From contig DCAZ01000009.1 of the NCBI GenBank assembly GCA_002313925.1, positions 1-9,074 of the forward strand: a DNA stretch of 9,074 nucleotides. The letters run 5' to 3'. The notes beneath the pieces are model-generated. The model did no database searches and had not been told where the DNA came from. It worked only from the letters and a program-made list of their open reading frames with translations. Both the position numbers and the translations under genes were made by a program. Every line of letters begins with the position of its first letter. Within the stretch, counting starts at the first letter, position 1. Source of the DNA: Gemmatimonadales bacterium UBA1120. Its GTDB lineage: Bacteria > Gemmatimonadota > Gemmatimonadetes > Longimicrobiales > Gaopeijiaceae. Positions 1-5,839 of the stretch are shown one piece after another.

Positions 1-293
1 AGCACAGAAAGGCCCGGTACCAAAGTGAAGTGTTGGTGCACCAGGCCAATCCCCATTTTCCAAGCGGCCCGTGCACTCTGCAACCTGACCCGAGACCCGT
101 CCACTTCTAAAAAACCAGCATCCGGATGGATGATACCCCCCAAAATACTTAGGAGCGTGGTCTTGCCAGCACCGTTCTCCCCCAAGATCCCGTGGATTTC
201 ACCTGAATGAATTTCGAGATTTGCGCTGTCGAGTGCCTTCACATGTCCAAAATGACGGGTGATGCCATCAAGGCGCGCAAGAACCTCGGTCAT
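1..293 (-). CDS. ABC transporter ATP-binding protein of a BMP-type (nucleoside/simple sugar) importer, N-terminal part
   Basis: This is the first 97 codons of a cytoplasmic ABC ATPase that runs off the left edge. It would power import of the solute captured by the lipoprotein encoded just upstream. Seen directly: a complete Walker A loop, GENGAGKTT, at residues 38-46, preceded by the usual SGEIHGILG lead-in, and a Q-loop segment VHQHFTLVPGLSV at residues 85-97 with Gln87. The HQHF form of the Q-loop is characteristic of the tandem-domain ATPases (RbsA/YufO/NupO type, about 500 residues) that partner BMP-family binding proteins, so a second ATPase domain is expected outside the window. The ATG at 293-291 shares the sequence ATGA with the stop codon of the lipoprotein gene, so the two are probably translationally coupled. 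The signature motif and Walker B lie outside the window. The family is certain; the exact solute is not. Confidence 0.93.
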   Translation of the reverse strand, partial: MTEVLARLDGITRHFGHVKALDSANLEIHSGEIHGILGENGAGKTTLLSILGGIIHPDAGFLEVDGSRVRLQSARAAWKMGIGLVHQHFTLVPGLSV

Positions 294-1336
294 GACCTGC
301 CGATCTCACCCTCTATGAATGAGACCTTCGGAACTTCAAATGTCCCGCTGCGAATACGCGCTCGCACCTCTTGCATCGTCGCAATGAAGTCAGCCGAGAA
401 GATATGGGCTGTGGCAGGGTTCACAACGAAATCGATAACCTCCTCGTTAGCCCCAGCATAGACCGGTCGGCCACCTAGCTCACCGGACTCCCAGGAAAGT
501 GCGATCTCCAGAAATGCCTGTGGGATGCGGATAACCGCGCTACCCAAGATCACTTCTGGCGCAATCTGGTTTTGGTCACGGTTCATCCCAAGCGCCCATG
601 CCCTTCCTCCTGATTCGACCATCTCCCGGACAGCTTGAAAAACCCCGAAAGAAGCGGCATCGACATTGTGGATGATAACATCGGCCCCATTACGAAGCTG
701 GGCGATTGCAGCCTCTTTTGCAGCAGCCACATCATCCCAATTTCCAATAAAAGCTTCAAGAACTCTTATGTCCGGATTAATACTCTGGGCACCAGCCTCG
801 AAGGCTCGGAAGGTTCCTTGGACAGGTGGGATCTCAACGCCGCCAACCATACCTAAGATGCCAGACTCACTTACGTGAGCGGCAGCCATGCCTGCAAGAT
901 AGCTGCCCTCTTCTAACTCGAAGATCAGCGGGATGACGTTTTCCGAGTACCTACCTCCACCACTTACAATGAACGTAGTGCTGGGAAATTGCTGACCTGC
1001 ACGTATGGCAGCGTCTTGGTACTCAAACCCGTGCGCAAAAACTAAATCGTACCCTGATGAAGCATATGATAAGAATGCCTCATCAAACTCGGCCGGAGTC
1101 CGGGTTTGTTGGTGACTAACCTCGGCCCCAAGAGAATCACGAAGAAGAAGTAATCCTTCATAAGCACCAGCATACCAACCAGCATCACTAACCGGACCTG
1201 CAGTGAGTAACGCTGCACGCAGTGGAGCCTCCTCGAGTCCAATCGCTCGCCCATCGGACCTATCCGAGGTGGTACAAGCCGATAGGGTTGCATTTGCTAT
1301 GAGTAAGGCAGTCAGGATAAACCGATGCATGAGCAT
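290..1336 (-). CDS. BMP/PnrA-family substrate-binding lipoprotein of an ABC importer
   Basis: Predicted membrane-anchored binding protein that captures a solute and delivers it to the ABC importer whose ATPase gene follows with a 4-nt overlap. The N-terminus has a basic start, a hydrophobic stretch and a lipobox LSAC with Cys21, so it should be lipidated. Family signatures in order are GPVSDAGW (47-54), YDLVFAHGFEYQDA (96-109), YLAGMAAA (146-153), GMVGGVEIPPV (162-172), the NWDDVAAAKEAA segment (199-210) and GMNRDQ (250-255). The 348-residue length is normal for the family. Characterised relatives bind purine nucleosides (PnrA, BmpA) or related compounds. Many relatives have Asp where Asn252 stands, so ligand specificity may differ. 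A start at Met3 (1330) is also plausible: the weak GGGA motif upstream is better spaced for it. The general role is secure; a nucleoside ligand is inference. Confidence 0.9.
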   Translation of the reverse strand: MLMHRFILTALLIANATLSACTTSDRSDGRAIGLEEAPLRAALLTAGPVSDAGWYAGAYEGLLLLRDSLGAEVSHQQTRTPAEFDEAFLSYASSGYDLVFAHGFEYQDAAIRAGQQFPSTTFIVSGGGRYSENVIPLIFELEEGSYLAGMAAAHVSESGILGMVGGVEIPPVQGTFRAFEAGAQSINPDIRVLEAFIGNWDDVAAAKEAAIAQLRNGADVIIHNVDAASFGVFQAVREMVESGGRAWALGMNRDQNQIAPEVILGSAVIRIPQAFLEIALSWESGELGGRPVYAGANEEVIDFVVNPATAHIFSADFIATMQEVRARIRSGTFEVPKVSFIEGEIGRS

Positions 1337-1369
1337 GTCCCACTAAAAGAGCGTGTGCGGAGATTCTCT

Positions 1370-1399
1370 AGTGTAAACCTTTGACTGTTGGGAGTTCAA
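1370..1399 (-). promoter_or_regulatory. Candidate sigma-70-like promoter for the BMP/ABC importer operon
   Basis: Read on the minus strand, TTGAAC (1399-1394) and TACACT (1375-1370) are separated by 18 nt. They match the TTGACA and TATAAT consensus at 4 or more positions each. Transcription would start near 1363, about 27-33 nt before the two possible lipoprotein starts. The placement is sensible, but such matches also occur by chance. Confidence 0.4.
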
Positions 1400-1438
1400 A
1401 GCGCCCGGTATGTTTTGCGCCCGAAATCCGGATTCCGT

Positions 1439-1487
1439 CGGATGGTCAGACACTGATTCTGTCACAACCATCGGAACAGAATTGTTC
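1439..1487. repeat. Two small inverted repeats in the divergent intergenic region
   Basis: CGGATGGT (1439-1446) is mirrored by ACCATCGG (1467-1474) with one mismatch, and inside it CAGA (1447-1450) faces TCTG (1458-1461). Immediately after, GAACA (1474-1478) and TGTTC (1483-1487) form a perfect 5-bp inverted repeat around GAAT. They lie 24-72 nt upstream of the NSS transporter start, between divergent genes, where an operator or a leader hairpin would be expected. Function is inferred from position only. Confidence 0.3.
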
Positions 1488-1495
1488 TAGAAGAA

Positions 1496-1502
1496 AAGGG
1501 AG
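1496..1502 (+). promoter_or_regulatory. Ribosome binding site that fixes the NSS transporter start
   Basis: AAGGGAG sits 8 nt before the ATG at 1511. The in-frame GTG at 1502 overlaps this site and would have no room for ribosome pairing, so the ATG is the better start. Confidence 0.7.
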
Positions 1503-1510
1503 TGGAACCC

Positions 1511-2923
1511 ATGGACGCGCAACGTGGCACCTGGAGCTCGAATACAGGGCTCATCCTCGCGGCCACAGGAAGCGCGATAGGCCTCGGTAACCTCTGGAAA
1601 TTTCCCTTTATCACCTGGGAAAACCGTGGCGGGGCCTTTGTCCTCGTCTACCTGATATGTATAGCCGCCGTAGGCTTGCCAATCATGATGGCGGAGTTGC
1701 TCATAGGTCGAAAGACGCAAAAAAGTGCCGTTGGCGCACTTAAGGATGCCGCGGGTCCTATGTGGGGAATCGTCGGAGCCTGGGGCGTACTGTGCGGCTT
1801 CATCTTACTCAGTTACTACACTGTTATCGCAGGTTGGTCTCTCTTCTATTTCGGCAAGACGGCGGGATGGATGGTGACTGGCTTCCCGAGTGGTATGGCG
1901 ATGGGAGATCTCTTTGGCGAACAATCCAGCAACGGGACCCTTCAACTCGGGCTGTCCATAGGGTTCAGTATCGCCACAGTGTCGGTTGTGTACCTAGGGG
2001 TCCAAAAAGGCATTGAGAGGATCGCAAGGACTTTTCTCCCGGTCCTCTTTGTCATTCTTGTTGTACTACTCGGCTCTGCGCTCAAGATGAGCGGCTCGGG
2101 TGAAGCCCTCGCCTTCATTTTTCAGCCTAACTTCAGCGAACTCGAGCCAGGTGCGATTCTCGAGGCTCTGGGGCATTCTTTCTTTACGCTTTCGTTAGGA
2201 ATGGGATGTATGGTGACATACGGTTCCTATATCTCAAAGACTCAGTCTGTGGTTAAGGCATCAGCAGTAATCGTGCTCTTAGACACACTGATCGCGCTCA
2301 TAGCAACCGTCATAATGTTCTCGGTAATATTCAGTGTCCCAGGCATGGAAGAGCAGGTTGGTGGATCTACGGTCGGTATGCTTTTCATCTCGCTCCCTGA
2401 GTTGTTCTTCACCGAAGTTCCTCTTGGACGCTTCCTGGGACCGCTTTTCTACGTGCTTGTTGCGCTTGCTGCTCTTACATCGACGATATCACTGCTCGAA
2501 GTCGTCACGAGTTATGTAATCGATGAGCATGGCTTAGCTAGGCAAAAAGCAACATTAATGTGCGGTGGTACTGTTTTCATATTCACCATCCTCGCCGCCA
2601 TATCTTTTGGCGCTGTTTCAGGTGTGTCCAATCTTGTCGTCCCAGGTGCAGTGGGGGAGACACTGTTTGGGGGCAAAATTGGCTGGTTCTCTATGGCTGA
2701 CCACTTTGTCTCGAACTGGATGCTGCCGACCGGTGGGTTCGCGGTAACGATTGCAGCAGGCTGGTTTATGACCAGAGAAGACACCATGAACGAACTCGTG
2801 GATGGTACACAGCCCAGTTGGTTTCGGTATGGGGCTTGGCGTTTTTTCATTCGTTTCATAGCACCAACCGCTGTAGCCGCGATCATTATTGCGGTAATGA
2901 TCTTTGGGGTGGACTTCAGTTGA
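1511..2923 (+). CDS. Sodium-dependent transporter, NSS (neurotransmitter:sodium symporter, LeuT-fold) family
   Basis: Inner-membrane secondary transporter expected to couple sodium entry to uptake of an amino acid or similar small amine. It has 470 residues from the ATG and about 11 hydrophobic helices, as in bacterial LeuT/MhsT-type members. The unwound helix 1 reads GSAIGLGN (20-27) followed by LWKFP and ENRGGAF (37-43), where family members usually have ENGGGAF. Helix 3 carries the paired SYY (Tyr102, Tyr103). Helix 6 has FFTLSLGMG (224-232), with Thr226 at the LeuT sodium/substrate position. Helix 8 has LTSTIS (322-327), the second sodium site. The last helix runs from about 447 to 467. 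The aconitase-like gene follows 157 bp downstream on the same strand; the two may share a transcript, but I saw no clear promoter or terminator between them. Substrate cannot be read from the sequence. Confidence 0.93.
   Translation: MDAQRGTWSSNTGLILAATGSAIGLGNLWKFPFITWENRGGAFVLVYLICIAAVGLPIMMAELLIGRKTQKSAVGALKDAAGPMWGIVGAWGVLCGFILLSYYTVIAGWSLFYFGKTAGWMVTGFPSGMAMGDLFGEQSSNGTLQLGLSIGFSIATVSVVYLGVQKGIERIARTFLPVLFVILVVLLGSALKMSGSGEALAFIFQPNFSELEPGAILEALGHSFFTLSLGMGCMVTYGSYISKTQSVVKASAVIVLLDTLIALIATVIMFSVIFSVPGMEEQVGGSTVGMLFISLPELFFTEVPLGRFLGPLFYVLVALAALTSTISLLEVVTSYVIDEHGLARQKATLMCGGTVFIFTILAAISFGAVSGVSNLVVPGAVGETLFGGKIGWFSMADHFVSNWMLPTGGFAVTIAAGWFMTREDTMNELVDGTQPSWFRYGAWRFFIRFIAPTAVAAIIIAVMIFGVDFS
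2881..2902. repeat. Perfect 8-bp inverted repeat inside the 3' end of the NSS gene
   Basis: GATCATTA (2881-2888) and TAATGATC (2895-2902) flank a 6-nt loop, TTGCGG, in codons for the last transmembrane helix. The hairpin could form in mRNA just before the stop codon. It lacks a following U-run, so I do not call it a terminator. It may simply reflect repeated Ile/Val/Met codons. Confidence 0.35.
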
Positions 2924-3053
2924 TGCTGAGCTAGTGGCCTGAGTGGGAACGACCAACAAGCAACAGTAGGTAGGGCTCTTGGGTACATATCTCTGATTCA
3001 GCTGGCCGATTGGATATCAACCCCTTTGCGACTCTTAGTCCCGAGGGCACATT

Positions 3054-3071
3054 TTAGCTTGGTCCAGCTAA
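3054..3071. repeat. Inverted repeat directly upstream of the aconitase-like gene
   Basis: TTAGCT (3054-3059) and AGCTAA (3066-3071) form perfect 6-bp arms around TGGTCC, ending 9 nt before the ATG at 3081. It overlaps or abuts the ribosome-binding region, whose Shine-Dalgarno (ACAGG, 3073-3077) is weak. It could be an operator or a translation-modulating hairpin; only the symmetry is seen. Confidence 0.35.
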
Positions 3072-3080
3072 GACAGGCAC

Positions 3081-5174
3081 ATGATTGAAGACCTCTTAAA
3101 TAGACATATCGAGAAACGACCTGCGACCCTCAAGTTTGAAGGCCGCATTCTCTATCTGTTGGATGATGCCGAACTCATGAGAGGGCAATTGTACGAAGGC
3201 ATCGATATTCAACACCCGCACGACGATATAAGCCTGCTACGCGACCAAATCTCTACAGACGAGATCACACCAGCGTATATCTGTTTCTTCTATGACGAAA
3301 CGCTTGGGGATTTCCCGTATTTGGGCCTACGCACCACGAATCAAGCCACCAACGAGACAGAGTACCCTGTGGAGCGTAATGCTGTGCGCAATGGAGGCTT
3401 CGTCTGCTCTGTTGCTGGTAAGAGACGCGGCAAAGGAAGTAGTCGTGAGGCAAGTCCTTACGCTGAACTCCACGCAGGCATCAAGGTCGTTGTCGCGGAG
3501 AGCATCGAGCGCATTTATGACGAAAACTGTCAGAATTTAGGGCTCTTAACGTCAACTGACTTTGGGGTTATTGACCGGATCATGGCTGGTGAGGAGATCC
3601 CGCTCACAGAATTCACTAAGGGCAAAGACGACATTACCCGCCAGATCATTGAGTATGGCGGACTCTTTGAGTTCAATGTCGCACGGCTCCAGGGCAATGT
3701 GACCGTCCCATTGGCTGCATGCGCACAGGAGCAAGCTGTATCAACTCGCCCGATGACGGTCGCCGAGAAAATTTTCGCTTCGCATCTGGTTACCGATGCT
3801 GGAAAGGGTGAGGCGGGTGTTCCGTGGGTTGAACCAGGAGACAGTGGTTTCTTTCATACCGACATCCGGTTTAGCCATGAATACGTGACTCCGATGGCTT
3901 CAATTTTTTTTGAAAACAAAGTTGGAACGGACGCCAAAGTCGTAGATCCGGCTTCCATACTCTTCTTTCGGGACCATTTAACGTTTCTGTCCCAGGTGAT
4001 GAGCCAAGAGCGGATCGAAGATGGTCTGCTTGAGGTGGCAAATGAACTCGAGGTGAAACAGCGTGAGTTCAGCGAAAAACAGGGCGTGAAGTTATATGGT
4101 GAACAGATGGGGCACCGACTCGGTTCGCAGGCTATCTGTCACTCAAAAATCCTCGAAGAGTACGCGGAGCCAGGTATGCTCATAGTGGGCACTGACTCAC
4201 ACACACCGCACGCGGGTGCCATCGGTTCACTCGCTTTCGGTATCGGAACGACAGCAATCTTCAACTCTTGGCTCACAAAGGACGTGCGCGTGAGCGTACC
4301 CCCGTCCTTCAAAGTTGAGATACGGGGAACCCCGGCACCAAATGTTACCGCAAAAGACTATATGCTTGAGATTCTGAGACACCCATACATACGCGATGGA
4401 CACGCGATCGGGCAGATTATTGAGTACGCGGGCCCTGCTGTGGAGCAACTCAGCATTGATGAACGCGCAACCATGACCAACATGGCCGCGGAAGTTGGAG
4501 CGTTTACTGGTATCATCGCAGCGGACGAAAAGTCGGTCCAATTCATGGTTAATGAGCGTGGCATGGATCGCGTTCATGCCCAAAGACTCACGCAGGGGAT
4601 GCAGAGTGATCCTGCTGCGGAGTACGTGACAACCATAGAGATCGATGCCTCAACAATCCGTCCCATGGCAGCTTTGCCCAATGATCCCGGCAACGGGGTC
4701 TATATCGATGAACTCGGCGAAGAACCCATCCGTATCGATATAGCCTATGCGGGGTCCTGTACTGCTGGGAAAAAGGAAGACATGGATATGTATGCTCGTG
4801 TCCTCGGTGAAGCTGATTCACAAGGATTGAAGATCCACCCGGATGTAAAAGCGTACATCCAATGCGGCTCAACAGAGGTACGCAAGTACTGTGATGAAAA
4901 AGGCTATATGACTCTGTTTGAGCGCATGGGAGCGGCATTCATTGAACCGGGATGCGGTGCATGTATCGCCGCCGGTCCAGGAGTCACAAACTCACCCGAT
5001 GAAGTCTCGATGTCATCGCAAAACCGGAATTTCCCAGGACGTTCAGGACCGGGTAATCTTTATCTGGGCTCACCTTATTCAGTTGCTGCGAGTGCCGTAG
5101 TGGGGTACGTGACCAGCTGGACACCAGGACAAGAGTTCAAGCAGATCAGTGCGCGGAAACTCTCAACAGTTTAA
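3081..5174 (+). CDS. Aconitase/isopropylmalate-isomerase superfamily hydro-lyase, single-chain with N-terminal swivel domain
   Basis: Predicted cytoplasmic [4Fe-4S] dehydratase or isomerase acting on a hydroxy-carboxylic acid; the substrate is unknown. Residues 1 to about 220 are a LeuD/aconitase-domain-4-like swivel, with STDEITPA and the catalytic serine loop GKGSSRE (Ser120, Ser121, Arg122). Residues from about 225 to 697 are the LeuC-like catalytic part: RDH (Asp298, His299), CHSK (His354), TDSH (371-374), cluster cysteines Cys560 (GSCTAG) and Cys625/Cys628 (GCGAC), and NRNFPGR with Arg649 and Arg654, spaced as the substrate arginines of aconitase. All catalytic classes are present, so it should be active. 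The domain order resembles AcnB, but there is no helical N-terminal domain, and it is shorter than AcnB (about 860) and AcnA (about 890). The usual CTN after the first cysteine is CTA. I recall similar proteins labelled only 'aconitase family'. The superfamily is certain; an isopropylmalate or citrate substrate is not supported. Confidence 0.93.
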   Translation: MIEDLLNRHIEKRPATLKFEGRILYLLDDAELMRGQLYEGIDIQHPHDDISLLRDQISTDEITPAYICFFYDETLGDFPYLGLRTTNQATNETEYPVERNAVRNGGFVCSVAGKRRGKGSSREASPYAELHAGIKVVVAESIERIYDENCQNLGLLTSTDFGVIDRIMAGEEIPLTEFTKGKDDITRQIIEYGGLFEFNVARLQGNVTVPLAACAQEQAVSTRPMTVAEKIFASHLVTDAGKGEAGVPWVEPGDSGFFHTDIRFSHEYVTPMASIFFENKVGTDAKVVDPASILFFRDHLTFLSQVMSQERIEDGLLEVANELEVKQREFSEKQGVKLYGEQMGHRLGSQAICHSKILEEYAEPGMLIVGTDSHTPHAGAIGSLAFGIGTTAIFNSWLTKDVRVSVPPSFKVEIRGTPAPNVTAKDYMLEILRHPYIRDGHAIGQIIEYAGPAVEQLSIDERATMTNMAAEVGAFTGIIAADEKSVQFMVNERGMDRVHAQRLTQGMQSDPAAEYVTTIEIDASTIRPMAALPNDPGNGVYIDELGEEPIRIDIAYAGSCTAGKKEDMDMYARVLGEADSQGLKIHPDVKAYIQCGSTEVRKYCDEKGYMTLFERMGAAFIEPGCGACIAAGPGVTNSPDEVSMSSQNRNFPGRSGPGNLYLGSPYSVAASAVVGYVTSWTPGQEFKQISARKLSTV

Positions 5175-5188
5175 GCCTGCTGCAGGCT
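5174..5188. terminator. Short GC-rich inverted repeat between convergent aconitase-like gene and tRNA unit
   Basis: AGCCTGC and GCAGGCT (7 nt each) flank a single T, starting at the last base of the aconitase-like stop codon and ending 10 nt before the tRNA-Val 3' end. Its position suits a shared, bidirectional transcription end. There is no good U-tract on either side, so a standard intrinsic terminator is not shown. Confidence 0.35.
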
Positions 5189-5198
5189 ATTGGATCGA

Positions 5199-5271
5199 TG
5201 GTCGCTGCAGGACTCGAACCTGCGACATCTACGATGTGAACGTAGCGCTCTACCAGCTGAGCTAAGCGACC
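5199..5271 (-). tRNA. tRNA-Val (anticodon CAC)
   Basis: The 73-nt gene folds as a full cloverleaf on the minus strand. The acceptor is GGTCGCT with AGCGACC and discriminator A. The D arm contains AGCTGGTA. The anticodon stem CTACG/CGTAG encloses loop TTCACAT, giving CAC, and the T arm is GCAGG-TTCGAGT-CCTGC. CCA is not encoded and must be added after transcription. CAC reads the GUG valine codon. It is the second gene of a tRNA pair, starting 2 nt after tRNA-Glu. Confidence 0.96.
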
Positions 5272-5273
5272 AA

Positions 5274-5346
5274 TACCCCCACGGGGACTCGAACCCCGGT
5301 CTTCGCCGTGAGAGGGCGATATCCTAGGCCACTAGACGATGGGGGC
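5274..5346 (-). tRNA. tRNA-Glu (anticodon CTC)
   Basis: A 73-nt cloverleaf on the minus strand. The acceptor is GCCCCCA with TGGGGGT, so the first pair is G1-U72, with discriminator A. The D region is GTCTAGTGGCCTAGGA. The anticodon stem TCGCC/GGCGA encloses loop CTCTCAC, giving CTC, and the T arm is CGGGG-TTCGAGT-CCCCG. CCA is not encoded. It reads the GAG glutamate codon. It is the first gene of the tandem and probably shares one primary transcript with tRNA-Val. Confidence 0.96.
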
Positions 5347-5353
5347 GCTGCGA

Positions 5354-5373
5354 CCCTCCCGGTTTCGAGAGGG
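5354..5373 (-). other. Leader hairpin at the start of the tRNA transcript
   Basis: On the minus strand, CCCTCTCG pairs with CGGGAGGG over 8 bp (one G-U) around an AAAC loop. It begins almost exactly at the predicted transcription start and ends 7 nt before tRNA-Glu. It would sit in the 5' leader removed by RNase P. The pairing is seen; any role in processing or stability is inference. Confidence 0.5.
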
Positions 5374-5378
5374 CCAAG

Positions 5379-5408
5379 ATCTTACAGAGGCCTGTCAGAC
5401 AGCGTCAA
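5379..5408 (-). promoter_or_regulatory. Probable sigma-70 promoter of the tRNA-Glu/tRNA-Val unit
   Basis: On the minus strand, TTGACG (5408-5403) and TAAGAT (5384-5379) are 18 nt apart, each 5 of 6 to consensus. The region after the -10 box is GC-rich (TTGGCCCTCTC), as is common for growth-rate and stringently controlled stable RNA promoters. The start would be near 5372, leaving a leader of about 26 nt. Confidence 0.65.
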
Positions 5409-5541
5409 CCCCTCAACAACTCGGCCCTGATAGGCGTCCCTTAAGGATCATGAGTGTACTTTTCACCGAATCCAGAGTAAACTCGCATATCACTTCTAAC
5501 TTATTACACTGCAATCATTTGGTCTGATTCATAGGACAGAG

Positions 5542-5832
5542 ATGGCTAGCAAGCTCAATACGGAATCCATTCGGGGATGGCTCGAAGGCCGCAAAGGATG
5601 GAAACGTCGTTCAAACCAAATAATTAAGAGTTTCCGTTTTAATTCCTTCAGAGACACCATTGTCTTCGTGAACCGGGTTGCGACTCTGGCAGACACTCAC
5701 GATCACCATCCTGATATCGATATCCGATACGACAACGTCACAATTACGCTTTCCACACATGATGCAGGCGGAATCACCGAGAAAGACTTAGCTCTCGCTG
5801 AGCAAATAGATTTCTCGACTTCATCGAATTAA
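5542..5832 (+). CDS. phhB: 4a-hydroxytetrahydrobiopterin dehydratase (pterin-4a-carbinolamine dehydratase)
   Basis: Small cytoplasmic enzyme that dehydrates 4a-hydroxytetrahydropterin, normally to regenerate the pterin cofactor of aromatic amino acid hydroxylases. Some bacterial members are proposed to act in molybdopterin or folate metabolism instead. The 96 residues are full length. The diagnostic pattern is complete: Asp51-x3-His55-His56-Pro57-x5-Tyr63-x9-His73-x8-Asp82, ending in LALAEQID. The ATG follows an AGGA at 5533-5536, 5 nt upstream. The gene stands alone: the tRNA unit is divergent upstream, and the HAD phosphatase gene converges with only 7 nt between stop codons. No hydroxylase gene is in the window, so the cofactor partner is unknown. 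I saw no convincing promoter in the 133 bp between it and the tRNA promoter. Confidence 0.94.
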   Translation: MASKLNTESIRGWLEGRKGWKRRSNQIIKSFRFNSFRDTIVFVNRVATLADTHDHHPDIDIRYDNVTITLSTHDAGGITEKDLALAEQIDFSTSSN

Positions 5833-5839
5833 AGGCCTA

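Noticed and set aside
1381..1414. Plus-strand TTGACT followed by TATGTT as a promoter for the NSS transporter
   Set aside because: The spacer is 22 nt, well outside the 16-18 range, and no better -10 box is correctly placed.
2512..2988. A 158-codon minus-strand open frame antisense to the NSS transporter
   Set aside because: It lies mainly within the transporter gene, has a proline- and lysine-rich composition with no recognisable domain, and has no ribosome site or operon partner. The plus-strand protein is unambiguous.
4227..4938. Several minus-strand open frames of 68-118 codons inside the aconitase-like gene
   Set aside because: They overlap each other and a conserved catalytic protein, and their translations resemble no family. 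They are frame shadows.
5713..5724. Perfect palindrome GATATCGATATC in the dehydratase gene
   Set aside because: It encodes a repeated Asp-Ile pair in the conserved domain, with nothing else suggesting a binding site.
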